Translations under genes and position numbers: made by a program | Notes under the pieces: model-generated | The model's database searches: none | What the model was told of the DNA's origin: nothing | Seen by the model: only the letters and a program-made list of their open reading frames with translations | Shown here: positions 1 through 7,149 of the stretch, in pieces | Layout: each line of letters begins with the position of its first letter | Numbering within the stretch: the stretch's first letter is position 1 | Source: an uncultured Lachnospiraceae bacterium | Lineage (GTDB): Bacteria > Bacillota > Clostridia > Lachnospirales > Lachnospiraceae | DNA length: 49,791 nucleotides | Assembly: GCA_947382355.1 (NCBI GenBank) | Contig: CANCYR010000021.1 | Span: forward strand, 1-49,791 | Direction of reading: 5' to 3'

Positions 1-223
1 TGGAAACCCCGATTCACATCTCCCCGCCTGGTGTGTCCCCTATACAGCTTCGCCAGCCCAAAGCGGTAAGGAACATGGCGGGCAAATGATTAAGGTAATG
101 GTTAGGGCAGCGGTTAGGACAGAAGGCGTGAAAAAATGATTTGACAATAGGAAATGCTGGATTTATGGGCTTTGAAGGGGTGTTTTTGCCTTTTGAGGCT
201 TATTTTTTTGTGAAAAATGTCAA

Positions 224-252
224 TTGCTTATAAGGGGCGGGGATGGTATAAA
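224..252 (+). promoter_or_regulatory. sigma-A-type promoter for phosphatase/kinase genes
   Basis: The -35 TTGCTT (224-229) is followed by a 17-nt spacer and the -10 TATAAA (247-252), with a TG one base upstream of the -10 (extended -10). It lies 264 bases before the phosphatase start, so the 15-bp repeat array would be in the 5' leader. Bases 1-223 hold no recognisable gene. Confidence 0.6.
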
Positions 253-334
253 TAAAACATTATCATAAACATATCTAATGTGTTTTTGCTGTAAATTCTT
301 TTTATCTATGAAGAGAAATCACGAACAATATCAG

Positions 335-484
335 AAAATTACCCATAAGATAATTACCTATCATAAAATTGTGCATCAGAAAATTGCGTATAAGAAAATT
401 GCATATAAGAAAATTGCGTATAAGAAAATTGCATATAAGAAAATTGCGCATAAGAAAAATGCATATCAGAAAATTATGAGTAAG
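335..484 (+). repeat. ten-copy 15-bp tandem repeat
   Basis: Ten consecutive 15-bp units match AAAATTGCGTATAAG. The central five (380-454) are almost identical, while the outer ones are diverged. Because 15 is a multiple of three, one frame stays open and encodes repeated Lys-Ile-Ala-Tyr-Lys from an ATG at 309 to a stop at 577. That ORF has no Shine-Dalgarno sequence and overlaps the phosphatase start, so I treat the array as leader DNA; a leader peptide is possible but unsupported. Confidence 0.9.
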
Positions 485-515
485 AAAACGGAGGAATTAG
501 CAGAGAAAGGAGCAT

Positions 516-1259
516 ATGAACAGAAAAATTTTATATGGATATGTGTGGGAGGCGGGAAAGGTGAAAGAGATAAATGAGGATTCTCTGCTTTTGCGCACGG
601 TTAAAACAAAAAACGGCAGCCTTTTAATAGGGTGCATTTGTGACGGGATGGGAGGAGTCGGAAATGGAGAATTTGCCAGCGGATATGTGGTGGAACAGTT
701 GGAAAAGTGGTTTCTTCAGGAATTTGTGTGGGCGGTACATAGAAGTAAGAGCCGGATTGTAATAAAGGGAAAGGTGTTTCGTATTTTTCAGAAAATGAAC
801 AGGAAGCTTTTTGAGCATATGAAGCGAATGGCTGTTCCTTTAGGGACCACTGTCAGTTTGTTGGTTCTTTTTGAAGGAAGGGGATATATTTTTCATATTG
901 GAGACAGTCGGATTTACGGGTTTTGTGCTTATCCGGTTTTAAAAAAGCCGGTATTTATAAAGCAGATGACAAGGGATCATAAAAAGGATGAAAGCACGCT
1001 GACGAGATGTCTTGGACTGACTCCTGAGTGGAAGCCGGATTTTCACTGTTTCCGGATCAAGAAAGGAGCATGTGGTTTTTTGCTTTGTTCGGACGGTTTC
1101 TATAGAAAGCTGGAAGGAAAACAGTTAAAGTGCCTGTCTCCCAGGCTGCTGAAGGATGGCAGGCAGATAGAAAGAAGGCTGAAAGAAATGACAGAGCGAA
1201 TTATGAAGAGAGGAGAACCGGACAATTTGTCTGCCCTGTATATTAAATTGGAACCTTAA
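516..1259 (+). CDS. PP2C-type Ser/Thr protein phosphatase
   Basis: This 247-residue cytoplasmic phosphatase of the PPM/PP2C family would remove phosphate from Ser/Thr residues using two metal ions. Visible motifs, in order, are NEDS near residue 21, DGMGG with the metal-binding Asp at residue 43, GTT before the HIGDSRIYGF motif, LLCSDGF, and a terminal EPDNLSALYI that supplies the last metal ligand. The start ATG follows AGAAAGGAG at good spacing. The length is normal for a stand-alone catalytic domain, with no membrane segment. The kinase 190 bases downstream is its probable opposing partner, as in PrpC-PrkC pairs. The substrate is unknown. Confidence 0.88.
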   Translation: MNRKILYGYVWEAGKVKEINEDSLLLRTVKTKNGSLLIGCICDGMGGVGNGEFASGYVVEQLEKWFLQEFVWAVHRSKSRIVIKGKVFRIFQKMNRKLFEHMKRMAVPLGTTVSLLVLFEGRGYIFHIGDSRIYGFCAYPVLKKPVFIKQMTRDHKKDESTLTRCLGLTPEWKPDFHCFRIKKGACGFLLCSDGFYRKLEGKQLKCLSPRLLKDGRQIERRLKEMTERIMKRGEPDNLSALYIKLEP

Positions 1260-1281
1260 GCTGGAATCGTAACAAAAAACA

Positions 1282-1370
1282 GAGCCGGGGGGAAACAGTT
1301 CGGACAACAGTTCCTCCACAGGAATCAGACAGGGATTTGACAGAAGCTGTTTCAGCGTGGTCACGCTGAA
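1282..1370. repeat. remnant of an interspersed repeat, with 20-bp palindrome
   Basis: Bases 1294-1335 resemble the terminal repeat at 12741-12782: shared blocks are AACAGTTC, CAGT and CCACAGGAATC, with scattered differences. Just after it, 1351-1370 forms a palindrome with a 9-bp perfect stem and a 2-nt loop. No long inverted partner is visible here, so this looks like a decayed or partial copy sitting between the phosphatase and kinase genes. It could also affect read-through between them. Confidence 0.45.
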
Positions 1371-1448
1371 GGCTGAAATGCTACAAGGGAAATAAAGTGA
1401 GATGAACGATTGCTTGGAAAAAATTATATAGAACGGAGGAAAACGGGG

Positions 1449-2783
1449 ATGGAAGAAGAAATTATGAGAAAAAGTGAGATGAAGGAGGAAGGCATAAAGA
1501 AAAGTGAAATGAAGGAGGAAGGCATAAAGAAAAGTGAAATGAAGGAGGAAGTCATAAAGAAAAATGAAATGAACAAGGAAGGCAAAAGAAAAAATGAAAT
1601 GGAAGAGGAGAACAAAAGAAAAAATGAAATAGAAGAACGGAAAGAGGAAGACCGGGTAATAGGCGGAAAATACAGGTTAATGAAAAGGATAGGAAAGGGA
1701 GGAAGCGGAAATGTTTATATGGCAGAAGATATGCATATGGGAAAAATCTGGGCGGTGAAAGAGGTTGAAATAGGACAGCAGTTTGAAAGGGAATCAGAAA
1801 CTCTCAGGGCTGTCAGGCATAAAAATCTACCTCTTTTAGTGGATGCAATCAGGCAGGAGGATAAGGCATATCTTGTGTTGGAATATATAGAAGGAAATAC
1901 CTTGCAGGAAGTATTAAAGGAAAAGAAAACACTTCCCCTACAGGAGAGTATGAGAATCGGAATAGAAGTGCTGGAGGCGCTGAAATGTCTGCATCACCAG
2001 AATCCGCCTGTGGTGTATGGGGATTTAAAGCCTTCTAATATTATGTTGGACCGGGAGGGCTGCGTCAAGCTCATAGATTTCGGAACCGTTCTTAGCGGTA
2101 CAGGGCTGAAGGAAGCTTATGGAACTATAGGATATGCGGCGCCGGAGCAGGTTTTAACAAACCTGTATGAGCCCGGAATCGACCAGAGGACGGACATATA
2201 CTGCTTTGGTATTCTTCTTTATAAAATGATTGCCGGAGAGTATCCAAAGGACCGGGAAGGGATGAAAAGCCTTCAGCACCCATATGTTGGGGACGGCATG
2301 AAAAAGATTCTTTTAAAATGTATGGCTTTTGAAAAGAGTAAACGATACGAGCAGGTGGAAATGCTAATGGATGACCTGAAAAGATTGTCAGGAAAGGAAC
2401 GAAGAAAGAGAAGAAGAAAACGGGCGGCAAACATTTTATTTTTATTTCTGTTTTTGCTCAGTGTTACTTTTTTTGTTCTGCATAATCTGGGATATGGACA
2501 GCTTCTTTATCCGTCGCTGGCATTCTGGTTCTTTTCCTGTTGGTGGTATTTAGCTGCCTGTAAAAAGAAGGAAGAGTTTTTTCAGGGAGACGGCATCAGG
2601 CTGTTTCTTTCTGCAAAGAAAATACCGGGGCTGTTGTTTATGTTGTTGTGGGCTGCCTGTTCTGTTCTTGTGTGGAATACCCTGTTTTTTTCCGGGCAGA
2701 TGCAGGCAGAGGCTGCAGGAAGTCAGGAAATGAGGGATGAATATGGGAGGAAGGTTTTGGTGCGGGAAAAAAAATACCATTGA
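1449..2783 (+). CDS. membrane-anchored Ser/Thr protein kinase with repeat N-terminus
   Basis: This 444-residue eukaryotic-type kinase starts at ATG 1449, which follows ACGGAGG at good spacing; an upstream in-frame ATG at 1410 lacks one. Residues ~8-67 are a charged Lys/Glu repeat built from 30-bp DNA units. The kinase domain follows: a Gly-rich loop (GKGGSGNVY), catalytic Lys104 in WAVKEV, YGDLKPSN with catalytic Asp192, DFG at Asp210, and GTIGYAAPEQ. The usual HRD arginine is replaced by glycine, making it a non-RD kinase. Three hydrophobic segments lie in the last ~120 residues. There is no PASTA or other extracellular sensor domain, only a short charged tail. It probably pairs with the upstream phosphatase. 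Confidence 0.88.
   Translation: MEEEIMRKSEMKEEGIKKSEMKEEGIKKSEMKEEVIKKNEMNKEGKRKNEMEEENKRKNEIEERKEEDRVIGGKYRLMKRIGKGGSGNVYMAEDMHMGKIWAVKEVEIGQQFERESETLRAVRHKNLPLLVDAIRQEDKAYLVLEYIEGNTLQEVLKEKKTLPLQESMRIGIEVLEALKCLHHQNPPVVYGDLKPSNIMLDREGCVKLIDFGTVLSGTGLKEAYGTIGYAAPEQVLTNLYEPGIDQRTDIYCFGILLYKMIAGEYPKDREGMKSLQHPYVGDGMKKILLKCMAFEKSKRYEQVEMLMDDLKRLSGKERRKRRRKRAANILFLFLFLLSVTFFVLHNLGYGQLLYPSLAFWFFSCWWYLAACKKKEEFFQGDGIRLFLSAKKIPGLLFMLLWAACSVLVWNTLFFSGQMQAEAAGSQEMRDEYGRKVLVREKKYH
1471..1650 (+). repeat. 30-bp in-frame tandem repeat within kinase gene
   Basis: Six 30-bp units run in exact phase from 1471. The first three differ by only one to three bases; the last three are progressively diverged. 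Each encodes about KSEMKEEGIK, giving a highly charged, probably helical N-terminal extension ahead of the kinase fold. The unit length preserves the reading frame, so copy-number change would alter protein length rather than break it. Confidence 0.92.
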
Positions 2784-2835
2784 CATTTTCGTACATATAC
2801 TGTATATATAAATATATACAGTATATGTACGAAAA
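2780..2835 (+). promoter_or_regulatory. promoter with 50-bp palindromic operator
   Basis: The -35 TTGACA (2780-2785) is followed by 17 nt and the -10 TATATA (2803-2808). Bases 2786-2835 form an inverted repeat with two 24-bp arms that pair perfectly around a central A-A. It covers the spacer, the -10 and the start region, as expected for a repressor operator. The operon it drives encodes a GntR/YtrA-type regulator, the obvious candidate ligand. The site could also form a hairpin in the RNA. Confidence 0.8.
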
Positions 2836-2906
2836 CAATAACAGGAAAATTTTAGAATGAAAAGCTATAAAAGATACAAATACATAAAATCACAAGGAGA
2901 AACAAA

Positions 2907-3776
2907 ATGCTTCATTTAGAACATGTCAGTAAAAAACTGGGGGATTTTTGCCTGAAGGATATTTCCTTTCAGCTTCCAAAGGGTTATATCATGGGACTGA
3001 TAGGACCAAATGGAGCCGGAAAAACAAGCCTGATTTATCTTATGCTGGGCCTGTATGCCATGGATGAAGGCAAAATCACTATAGATGAAAAAAGTGTAGA
3101 AAGTCAGGAAGAACTGGCAAAGGATGAAACCGGCTTTGTGCTTTCGGAAGAATTGTTTTCCGGGCAATTGTCCTTAAATGCCAATGCAAACCTGTATGGA
3201 AAATATTATTCAAAGTATGAAGAAGCCTTATTTTTGCAGTATTGCCGCCGGTTTTTCCTGAATCCGGAAAAAAAGCTTGGCAGGCATTCCAAAGGTGAAA
3301 GGCTGAAATTCCAGTTTGCCTTTGCACTGTCTCACCATCCGAAGCTTTTAGTGCTGGATGAACCTACCGCCAATTTTGACCCCAAATTCAGGGACAGCTT
3401 TTTTCAGATTCTCAGCGGCTTCATTCAGGACGGGGAGCACAGCGTCCTGCTGGCAACTCATTTGACGGAGGATCTGGACAGGATAGCGGATTATATCACT
3501 TTTCTGAATAAGGGGCGGCTGGAGTTTTCCATGGACAGGGAAGCGCTGGAAAATTCCTACAGGCTGGTAAAGGGAGAAGAGTATAAAATCAATCTTCTTC
3601 CCAGGGATTGCATTATCTATAAAGAAAAGGGAAGCTATGGTTCAAAGGCGCTTGTAAAGCATAACAGATGGTCTGAATATGACAGGGAACTTTTGGTAAG
3701 CGTTCCGGCCATAGAGGATATTATGTATTTTAAATGTAAGGGGGAAAAGGGCAATGCTTCGGATTGTATTGGATGA
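2907..3776 (+). CDS. ABC transporter ATP-binding protein
   Basis: This 289-residue nucleotide-binding subunit would power the membrane protein encoded next. It has Walker A GPNGAGKTSL near residues 32-41, a Q-loop region, a non-standard signature (HSKGERLKF instead of LSGGQ), Walker B LLVLDEPTANFDP, and the switch His in LLATHLTED. After about residue 210 comes a C-terminal extension of ~80 residues without a recognised motif. Its 3' end overlaps the next gene by 23 bases, indicating translational coupling. Similarity to GntR-linked YtrB/EcsA-type exporters suggests cell-envelope stress or peptide export, but the substrate cannot be read from sequence. Confidence 0.85.
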   Translation: MLHLEHVSKKLGDFCLKDISFQLPKGYIMGLIGPNGAGKTSLIYLMLGLYAMDEGKITIDEKSVESQEELAKDETGFVLSEELFSGQLSLNANANLYGKYYSKYEEALFLQYCRRFFLNPEKKLGRHSKGERLKFQFAFALSHHPKLLVLDEPTANFDPKFRDSFFQILSGFIQDGEHSVLLATHLTEDLDRIADYITFLNKGRLEFSMDREALENSYRLVKGEEYKINLLPRDCIIYKEKGSYGSKALVKHNRWSEYDRELLVSVPAIEDIMYFKCKGEKGNASDCIG

Positions 3777-4467
3777 TTACAGACATAATTTTCTTTCTGC
3801 ACTTAAGGAGTTTGGGCTGGTGGAAAATGGCTGGTGGATGTATGCTTATATACTGTTCTTTCCCGTTATTATGTTTCACAGTTTTACTTTAAAAGAAGCA
3901 CTTGTTTATTATGGTACAATGGTTCCATTGCTGGGGGGAACATTTCTGTCCCGTCTTTATCCCAACCATATGAGCAGAACCTTATTTTTGTGTCCCATGT
4001 CAAGAAAAATGCGCATCGGGTATTTTAAAACTGCATTTCTGCTGCGGATTGTAATGCCACTATTTGTATTTTTGCTGTTTAGCAGCATGCTTTTTTTGTT
4101 TAAAATCATACAGGGTCTTGAATTTCTCTTTGCTTTGATGGTGCTCTTTATGTATTTGATATCCGTAAATGTCTGTGCCGATTCATGGAACGGAAAGCCC
4201 GAAATGACAGAACAGAAATACGCTCTGCCCGGGTATTTTTCCATGTGGAATGTGCTTGGGCAGATTAGCGGGATAATGAATATGATAATTTTGGCAGGGT
4301 TCAGGGGAAATAGTGGAGAACCGTATTCATTGGGAGAATTGATTCTGGCAGGTATTTTGCTGATGATACAGGCTCTGATTCTGATAAAAATTGTCTTAAG
4401 ATTTTACAGGCCGGTTATGGAACGTTCTGTTTCCTATGAAGCCTGCCATGTAAGATTAAAAAAATGA
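3754..4467 (+). CDS. ABC transporter membrane protein
   Basis: This 237-residue integral membrane protein has about six hydrophobic segments and very few charged residues. A CPMSRKMRIGYFKT stretch near residue 75 resembles the cytoplasmic loop of ABC-2 type permeases. It is the likely permease partner of the ATPase whose gene it overlaps. It is preceded by AAGGGGGA at ribosome-binding distance. The exported substrate is unknown. Confidence 0.7.
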   Translation: MLRIVLDDYRHNFLSALKEFGLVENGWWMYAYILFFPVIMFHSFTLKEALVYYGTMVPLLGGTFLSRLYPNHMSRTLFLCPMSRKMRIGYFKTAFLLRIVMPLFVFLLFSSMLFLFKIIQGLEFLFALMVLFMYLISVNVCADSWNGKPEMTEQKYALPGYFSMWNVLGQISGIMNMIILAGFRGNSGEPYSLGELILAGILLMIQALILIKIVLRFYRPVMERSVSYEACHVRLKK

Positions 4468-4477
4468 GGATTTGCAT

Positions 4478-4855
4478 ATGAAGATTATCATAAAACCCCT
4501 GGGCACTCTTGCCATATATGAGCAGATAGTGAATCAGTTAAAAAATGAGATTGTAACAGGAGGATTAAAAGCAGGGGAGGCGCTTCCTTCCATACGTTCT
4601 CTTGCAAGTGAGCTGGAGGTCAGCGTGATTACTACCAAAAGAGCCTATGAGGAGCTGGAAAAGGAAGGGCTTATCCGGTCTGTGGCAGGTAAAGGCTTTT
4701 ATGTGTGTGAATACAATCAGGATTACTTAAAGGAAAAGCAGCTTATGATGCTGGAAGAAAGGCTCTTGGAGGTGCTGACAGACTGTAAGAGGGCAGGGGT
4801 CTCCAAAAGGGATGTAAAGGATATGGTGGAAACTCTGTATGAAGACATCCGGTGA
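4478..4855 (+). CDS. GntR-family transcriptional regulator (YtrA type)
   Basis: This 125-residue DNA-binding protein starts at ATG 4478, which follows TGAGGA at 7 nt; a TTG six bases upstream is less likely. Residues ~10-75 are a GntR winged helix, with YEQIVNQLKNEIVTG, the recognition-helix region SVITTKRAYEELEKEGL, and the wing motif AGKGFYV. Only a short helical C-terminal tail follows, typical of the YtrA subfamily that regulates neighbouring ABC operons. The 50-bp palindrome overlapping the operon promoter at 2786-2835 is its probable operator, giving autoregulation that an envelope-active compound would relieve (inference). Confidence 0.88.
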   Translation: MKIIIKPLGTLAIYEQIVNQLKNEIVTGGLKAGEALPSIRSLASELEVSVITTKRAYEELEKEGLIRSVAGKGFYVCEYNQDYLKEKQLMMLEERLLEVLTDCKRAGVSKRDVKDMVETLYEDIR

Positions 4856-4911
4856 GTATTTCGGAGCACTGAAGAAAAGATAGCAATGAATAGAAAGAGG
4901 AGGAGAACAGA

Positions 4912-5601
4912 ATGCTGCTTACATGGAATCAGGTAACAGGAACCGGAAAAGAGTTTCAATTGAAAGAAATCAGCTTTTCCTTAGAAGCAGGCTATTTCAT
5001 GGTTCTTGCAGGTGCAAACGGCGCCGGAAAGACTACATTGCTTCACTATATGCTGGAAGAAAAGAAAAATTATACAGGAGAAATTTTACTGGACGGCTGC
5101 CGGATTCATGAAAATCATAAAAAAACATTAGAAGAAATCGGTTATGTGTCAGAAGATAATTTCTTTTTTACAGAGTATACCGCTTTGGAAAATGCCAGAC
5201 TCCTTTCTGTCTTTTATAAGGAATGGGAAGAAAAACTGTTCATGGGCGCCATGAAGGAGATGGAGCTTTCCGTCGGTAAAACAGTGGGAAATATGTCAAG
5301 AGGAGAAGCAATGAAATTTCAGATGGCATTTGCCATGGCGCACAAGCCTAAGCTTTATCTTTTGGATGAGGTTACCGGCGGCATGGACCCGGTATTTCGC
5401 AGGGATTTTTATAAAATCATTAGAAAAATATTAGAGGGCGAGAATGCTTCCGTGCTTATGACCACTCATATTCAGGAAGAAATAGAAAACCAGGCGGATT
5501 TTATCGGAATCATGGAAAACGGGAAAATGATTCAGTTTGGAGAAAACAGGAATCAGGAGCACATTGACTTAAAAACAGAAAAGGGGCGGGAGGAGCAATG
5601 A
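4912..5601 (+). CDS. second ABC transporter ATP-binding protein
   Basis: This 229-residue ATPase has Walker A GANGAGKTTLL near residues 34-44, a signature-like NMSRGEAMKFQMAF, Walker B LYLLDEVTGGMDP and the switch His in MTTHIQEE. As in the first ATPase of the operon, the LSGGQ signature is replaced by SRGE, and the usual DEPT reads DEVT. It follows AGAGGAGG at good spacing, and its stop overlaps the start of the next membrane-protein gene (ATGA). It probably works with that small protein, or forms a heterodimer with the first ATPase. Confidence 0.83.
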   Translation: MLLTWNQVTGTGKEFQLKEISFSLEAGYFMVLAGANGAGKTTLLHYMLEEKKNYTGEILLDGCRIHENHKKTLEEIGYVSEDNFFFTEYTALENARLLSVFYKEWEEKLFMGAMKEMELSVGKTVGNMSRGEAMKFQMAFAMAHKPKLYLLDEVTGGMDPVFRRDFYKIIRKILEGENASVLMTTHIQEEIENQADFIGIMENGKMIQFGENRNQEHIDLKTEKGREEQ

Positions 5602-6092
5602 AGGTAAACAGACAGGAAGAATTGGAAATGGAGCAGGTAAAAAGCTTTGACCGGATGCGCAAAAAACTGGATGATTATTATTTTCTTATGAACTGTGTGA
5701 TAAAAAATATATATCTGTTTATAGGCTGCGCATTTGCGCTGCTGCCTGTTTCGGAAGGAGACATGACTTTTTACGGCTGTGGTATTTTTCTATTGAGCAT
5801 GGCGGCAGTGCTCCATTTAGCTCCCTATCAGGTAGTAAGAGAAAAGGGAAAGCCTGCCAGTATATACGAAAAGTGCAAGTGGCTCCCGGTAAGCAGAAAG
5901 GTTATCAGGAAAGTGAGAAGGGAATATTTGTTTCAATTTTCCGTGAAAATAGGAATTGCAGTATTTCTTTGTCAGATGTTTGGAGCAGCTCTTTCAGGAA
6001 AGGCAGGATTTGGGAATGTGGCATTTCCGGTTCTGGTATGGCTTTTAGTTTGGGGAATAGGGAATTTTTATATTACCTTTTATATAAAATAG
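5598..6092 (+). CDS. small ABC-operon membrane protein
   Basis: This 164-residue protein has four likely membrane spans (about residues 33-50, 57-73, 115-132 and 140-158). A cytoplasmic KWLPVSRKVIRKVRREY loop resembles the loop of the larger permease at 3754-4467. It overlaps the upstream ATPase gene by 4 bases. At this length it is too short to be a full permease alone, so it may dimerise or pair with the other membrane protein. It is the last gene of the operon, and the convergent mntP gene follows after 53 bases. Confidence 0.6.
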   Translation: MKVNRQEELEMEQVKSFDRMRKKLDDYYFLMNCVIKNIYLFIGCAFALLPVSEGDMTFYGCGIFLLSMAAVLHLAPYQVVREKGKPASIYEKCKWLPVSRKVIRKVRREYLFQFSVKIGIAVFLCQMFGAALSGKAGFGNVAFPVLVWLLVWGIGNFYITFYIK

Positions 6093-6145
6093 CAGTGTAG
6101 CAGTGTATTTGTCGATTTCAAATCTGCCATGCATATTTAATCCAG

Positions 6146-6709
6146 TTAAGGCAGGATTCCCAAGTGTTCTAAAAGAATCTTGAATCCCAGAAAAATCAGG
6201 ATGATTCCCCCTGCCAGCTCTGCCTTTGACTTATATTTTGCACCAAATACATTTCCAACCCTGACTCCTGCCATGGATAAGAAGAAGGTGGTTATTCCGA
6301 TTATGGAAGCCGCCAGGGTGATATTTACCTTTAGAAAGGCAAAGGTAATCCCCACAGCAAGAGCGTCTATGCTTGTGGCAACTGCCAAAAGCAGCATGGT
6401 GCAAAAGGCAAGGGAATCATTTGCATGTTCTTCTTTTTTTGATAATGCTTCCTTTATCATATTAACGCCTATGAGGCCAAGCAGTACAAAGGCAATCCAG
6501 TGGTCAATTGCAGCAATTCTGCTTTGAAACCGCACTCCCAGAAAATACCCCATTACCGGCATAAGTCCCTGAAAGCCGCCAAACCACAGTCCCACAATTA
6601 TCATATTTTGAAAGGTTGCTTTTTTCATTGCAAGTCCTTTGCAAATGGCTACGGCAAAGGCATCCATGGACAGCCCTACGGCAAGGGTGAAAACAGTAAA
6701 TAAACTCAT
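6146..6709 (-). CDS. mntP: manganese efflux pump MntP
   Basis: This 187-residue, six-span membrane protein of the MntP/YebN family exports excess Mn(II). Two homologous halves are visible, each with the conserved intramembrane acidic motif: [14 protein letters not shown] near residues 13-26 and [15 protein letters not shown] near residues 110-125. A GGAGAA sequence precedes the ATG on the minus strand. The 5' leader holds a yybP-ykoY-like riboswitch and an intrinsic terminator (6793-6917), the known arrangement for Mn-induced exporters, which strongly supports the assignment. Confidence 0.93.
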   Translation of the reverse strand: MSLFTVFTLAVGLSMDAFAVAICKGLAMKKATFQNMIIVGLWFGGFQGLMPVMGYFLGVRFQSRIAAIDHWIAFVLLGLIGVNMIKEALSKKEEHANDSLAFCTMLLLAVATSIDALAVGITFAFLKVNITLAASIIGITTFFLSMAGVRVGNVFGAKYKSKAELAGGIILIFLGFKILLEHLGILP

Positions 6710-6792
6710 TGTCTTTTTCTCCTGATTTTTCTATATTTTCAATAAATTTTTCTGTGATATAAATTCTCCCGTGATATGAAAGCTATGCAAAT

Positions 6793-6836
6793 AAAAAACT
6801 CACGGGCAACAGCGAAGTTCACTATTGTCCATGAGT
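6793..6836 (-). terminator. riboswitch-associated intrinsic terminator for mntP
   Basis: On the minus strand a long stem (6798-6836), ACTCATGG...CCCGTGAGT with a CTTCG-containing loop, is followed by a run of six T's (6798-6793). Its 5' strand shares the ACTCAT sequence that closes the aptamer P1 stem. Aptamer formation and termination would therefore be mutually exclusive: Mn binding would favour read-through into mntP. Confidence 0.85.
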
Positions 6837-6917
6837 CTCATTATTTCAGGTAATACCAGATTTTCATCATTGTGTTGACATTACCACAGCTTTGCTGCAA
6901 ACTACTCCCTCATAGAG
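6831..6917 (-). ncRNA. yybP-ykoY (Mn2+) riboswitch aptamer
   Basis: On the minus strand the leader reads CTCTATGAGGGAGTAG at its 5' side and GAGACTCAT at its 3' side, giving the P1 helix (ATGAG/CTCAT). Inside are GGTAATGTCAACA and GGTATTACC, which pair as the second helix arm with the conserved GTC element. The GGGAGTAG and GAC-end positions match the family consensus I know. It sits directly upstream of mntP, a standard target. A Rfam covariance search was not possible here. Confidence 0.82.
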
Positions 6918-6943
6918 TGATTCAGTATTTCTTTATGATATGA

Positions 6944-6949
6944 TTATAT
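6944..6949 (-). promoter_or_regulatory. candidate -10 box for the mntP leader
   Basis: A perfect TATAAT lies on the minus strand about 27 bases before the aptamer 5' side. No good -35 is present at the standard spacing, so this is a weak call. Confidence 0.35.
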
Positions 6950-7043
6950 GAGGATTTTTCATCCTGTTCACATGATTGTATAGGAAATGAGAAAAATTGT
7001 CAATAAAATTTTAAGTGCACTCGAATTATTGACGGATTATTGA

Positions 7044-7072
7044 TTGCCTCACAATTCTATAAATGCTATACT
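7044..7072 (+). promoter_or_regulatory. promoter for ispG-polC
   Basis: The -35 TTGCCT (7044-7049), a 17-nt spacer and the extended -10 TGCTATACT (TATACT at 7067-7072) lie 78 bases before the ispG start. The stretch 6950-7043 between this and the divergent mntP leader shows nothing else clear. Confidence 0.6.
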
Positions 7073-7149
7073 AAACAAAGACAAAGATATAAAATAAATC
7101 TATAAAAACCAAATCAGCCTCCATCATAAAAAGAAAGGAATCCATATAC

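Noticed and set aside
1-60. Possible third relative of the MITE arm at the window start (CCCCGATTC and nearby C-rich bases)
   Set aside because: Similarity is limited to a few short C-rich blocks and cannot be told from chance.
224-252. AAGGGG-CGGG-like sequence shared by the promoters at 224-252 and 13049-13077
   Set aside because: Similar AAGGGGCGG strings occur inside coding regions here (for example near 3510, 5583 and 15745), so a regulatory motif is not supported.
278-577. ORF of 99 codons across the 15-bp repeat array
   Set aside because: No ribosome site, composition dictated by the repeat, and it overlaps the well-supported phosphatase start. Kept as a repeat, not a gene.
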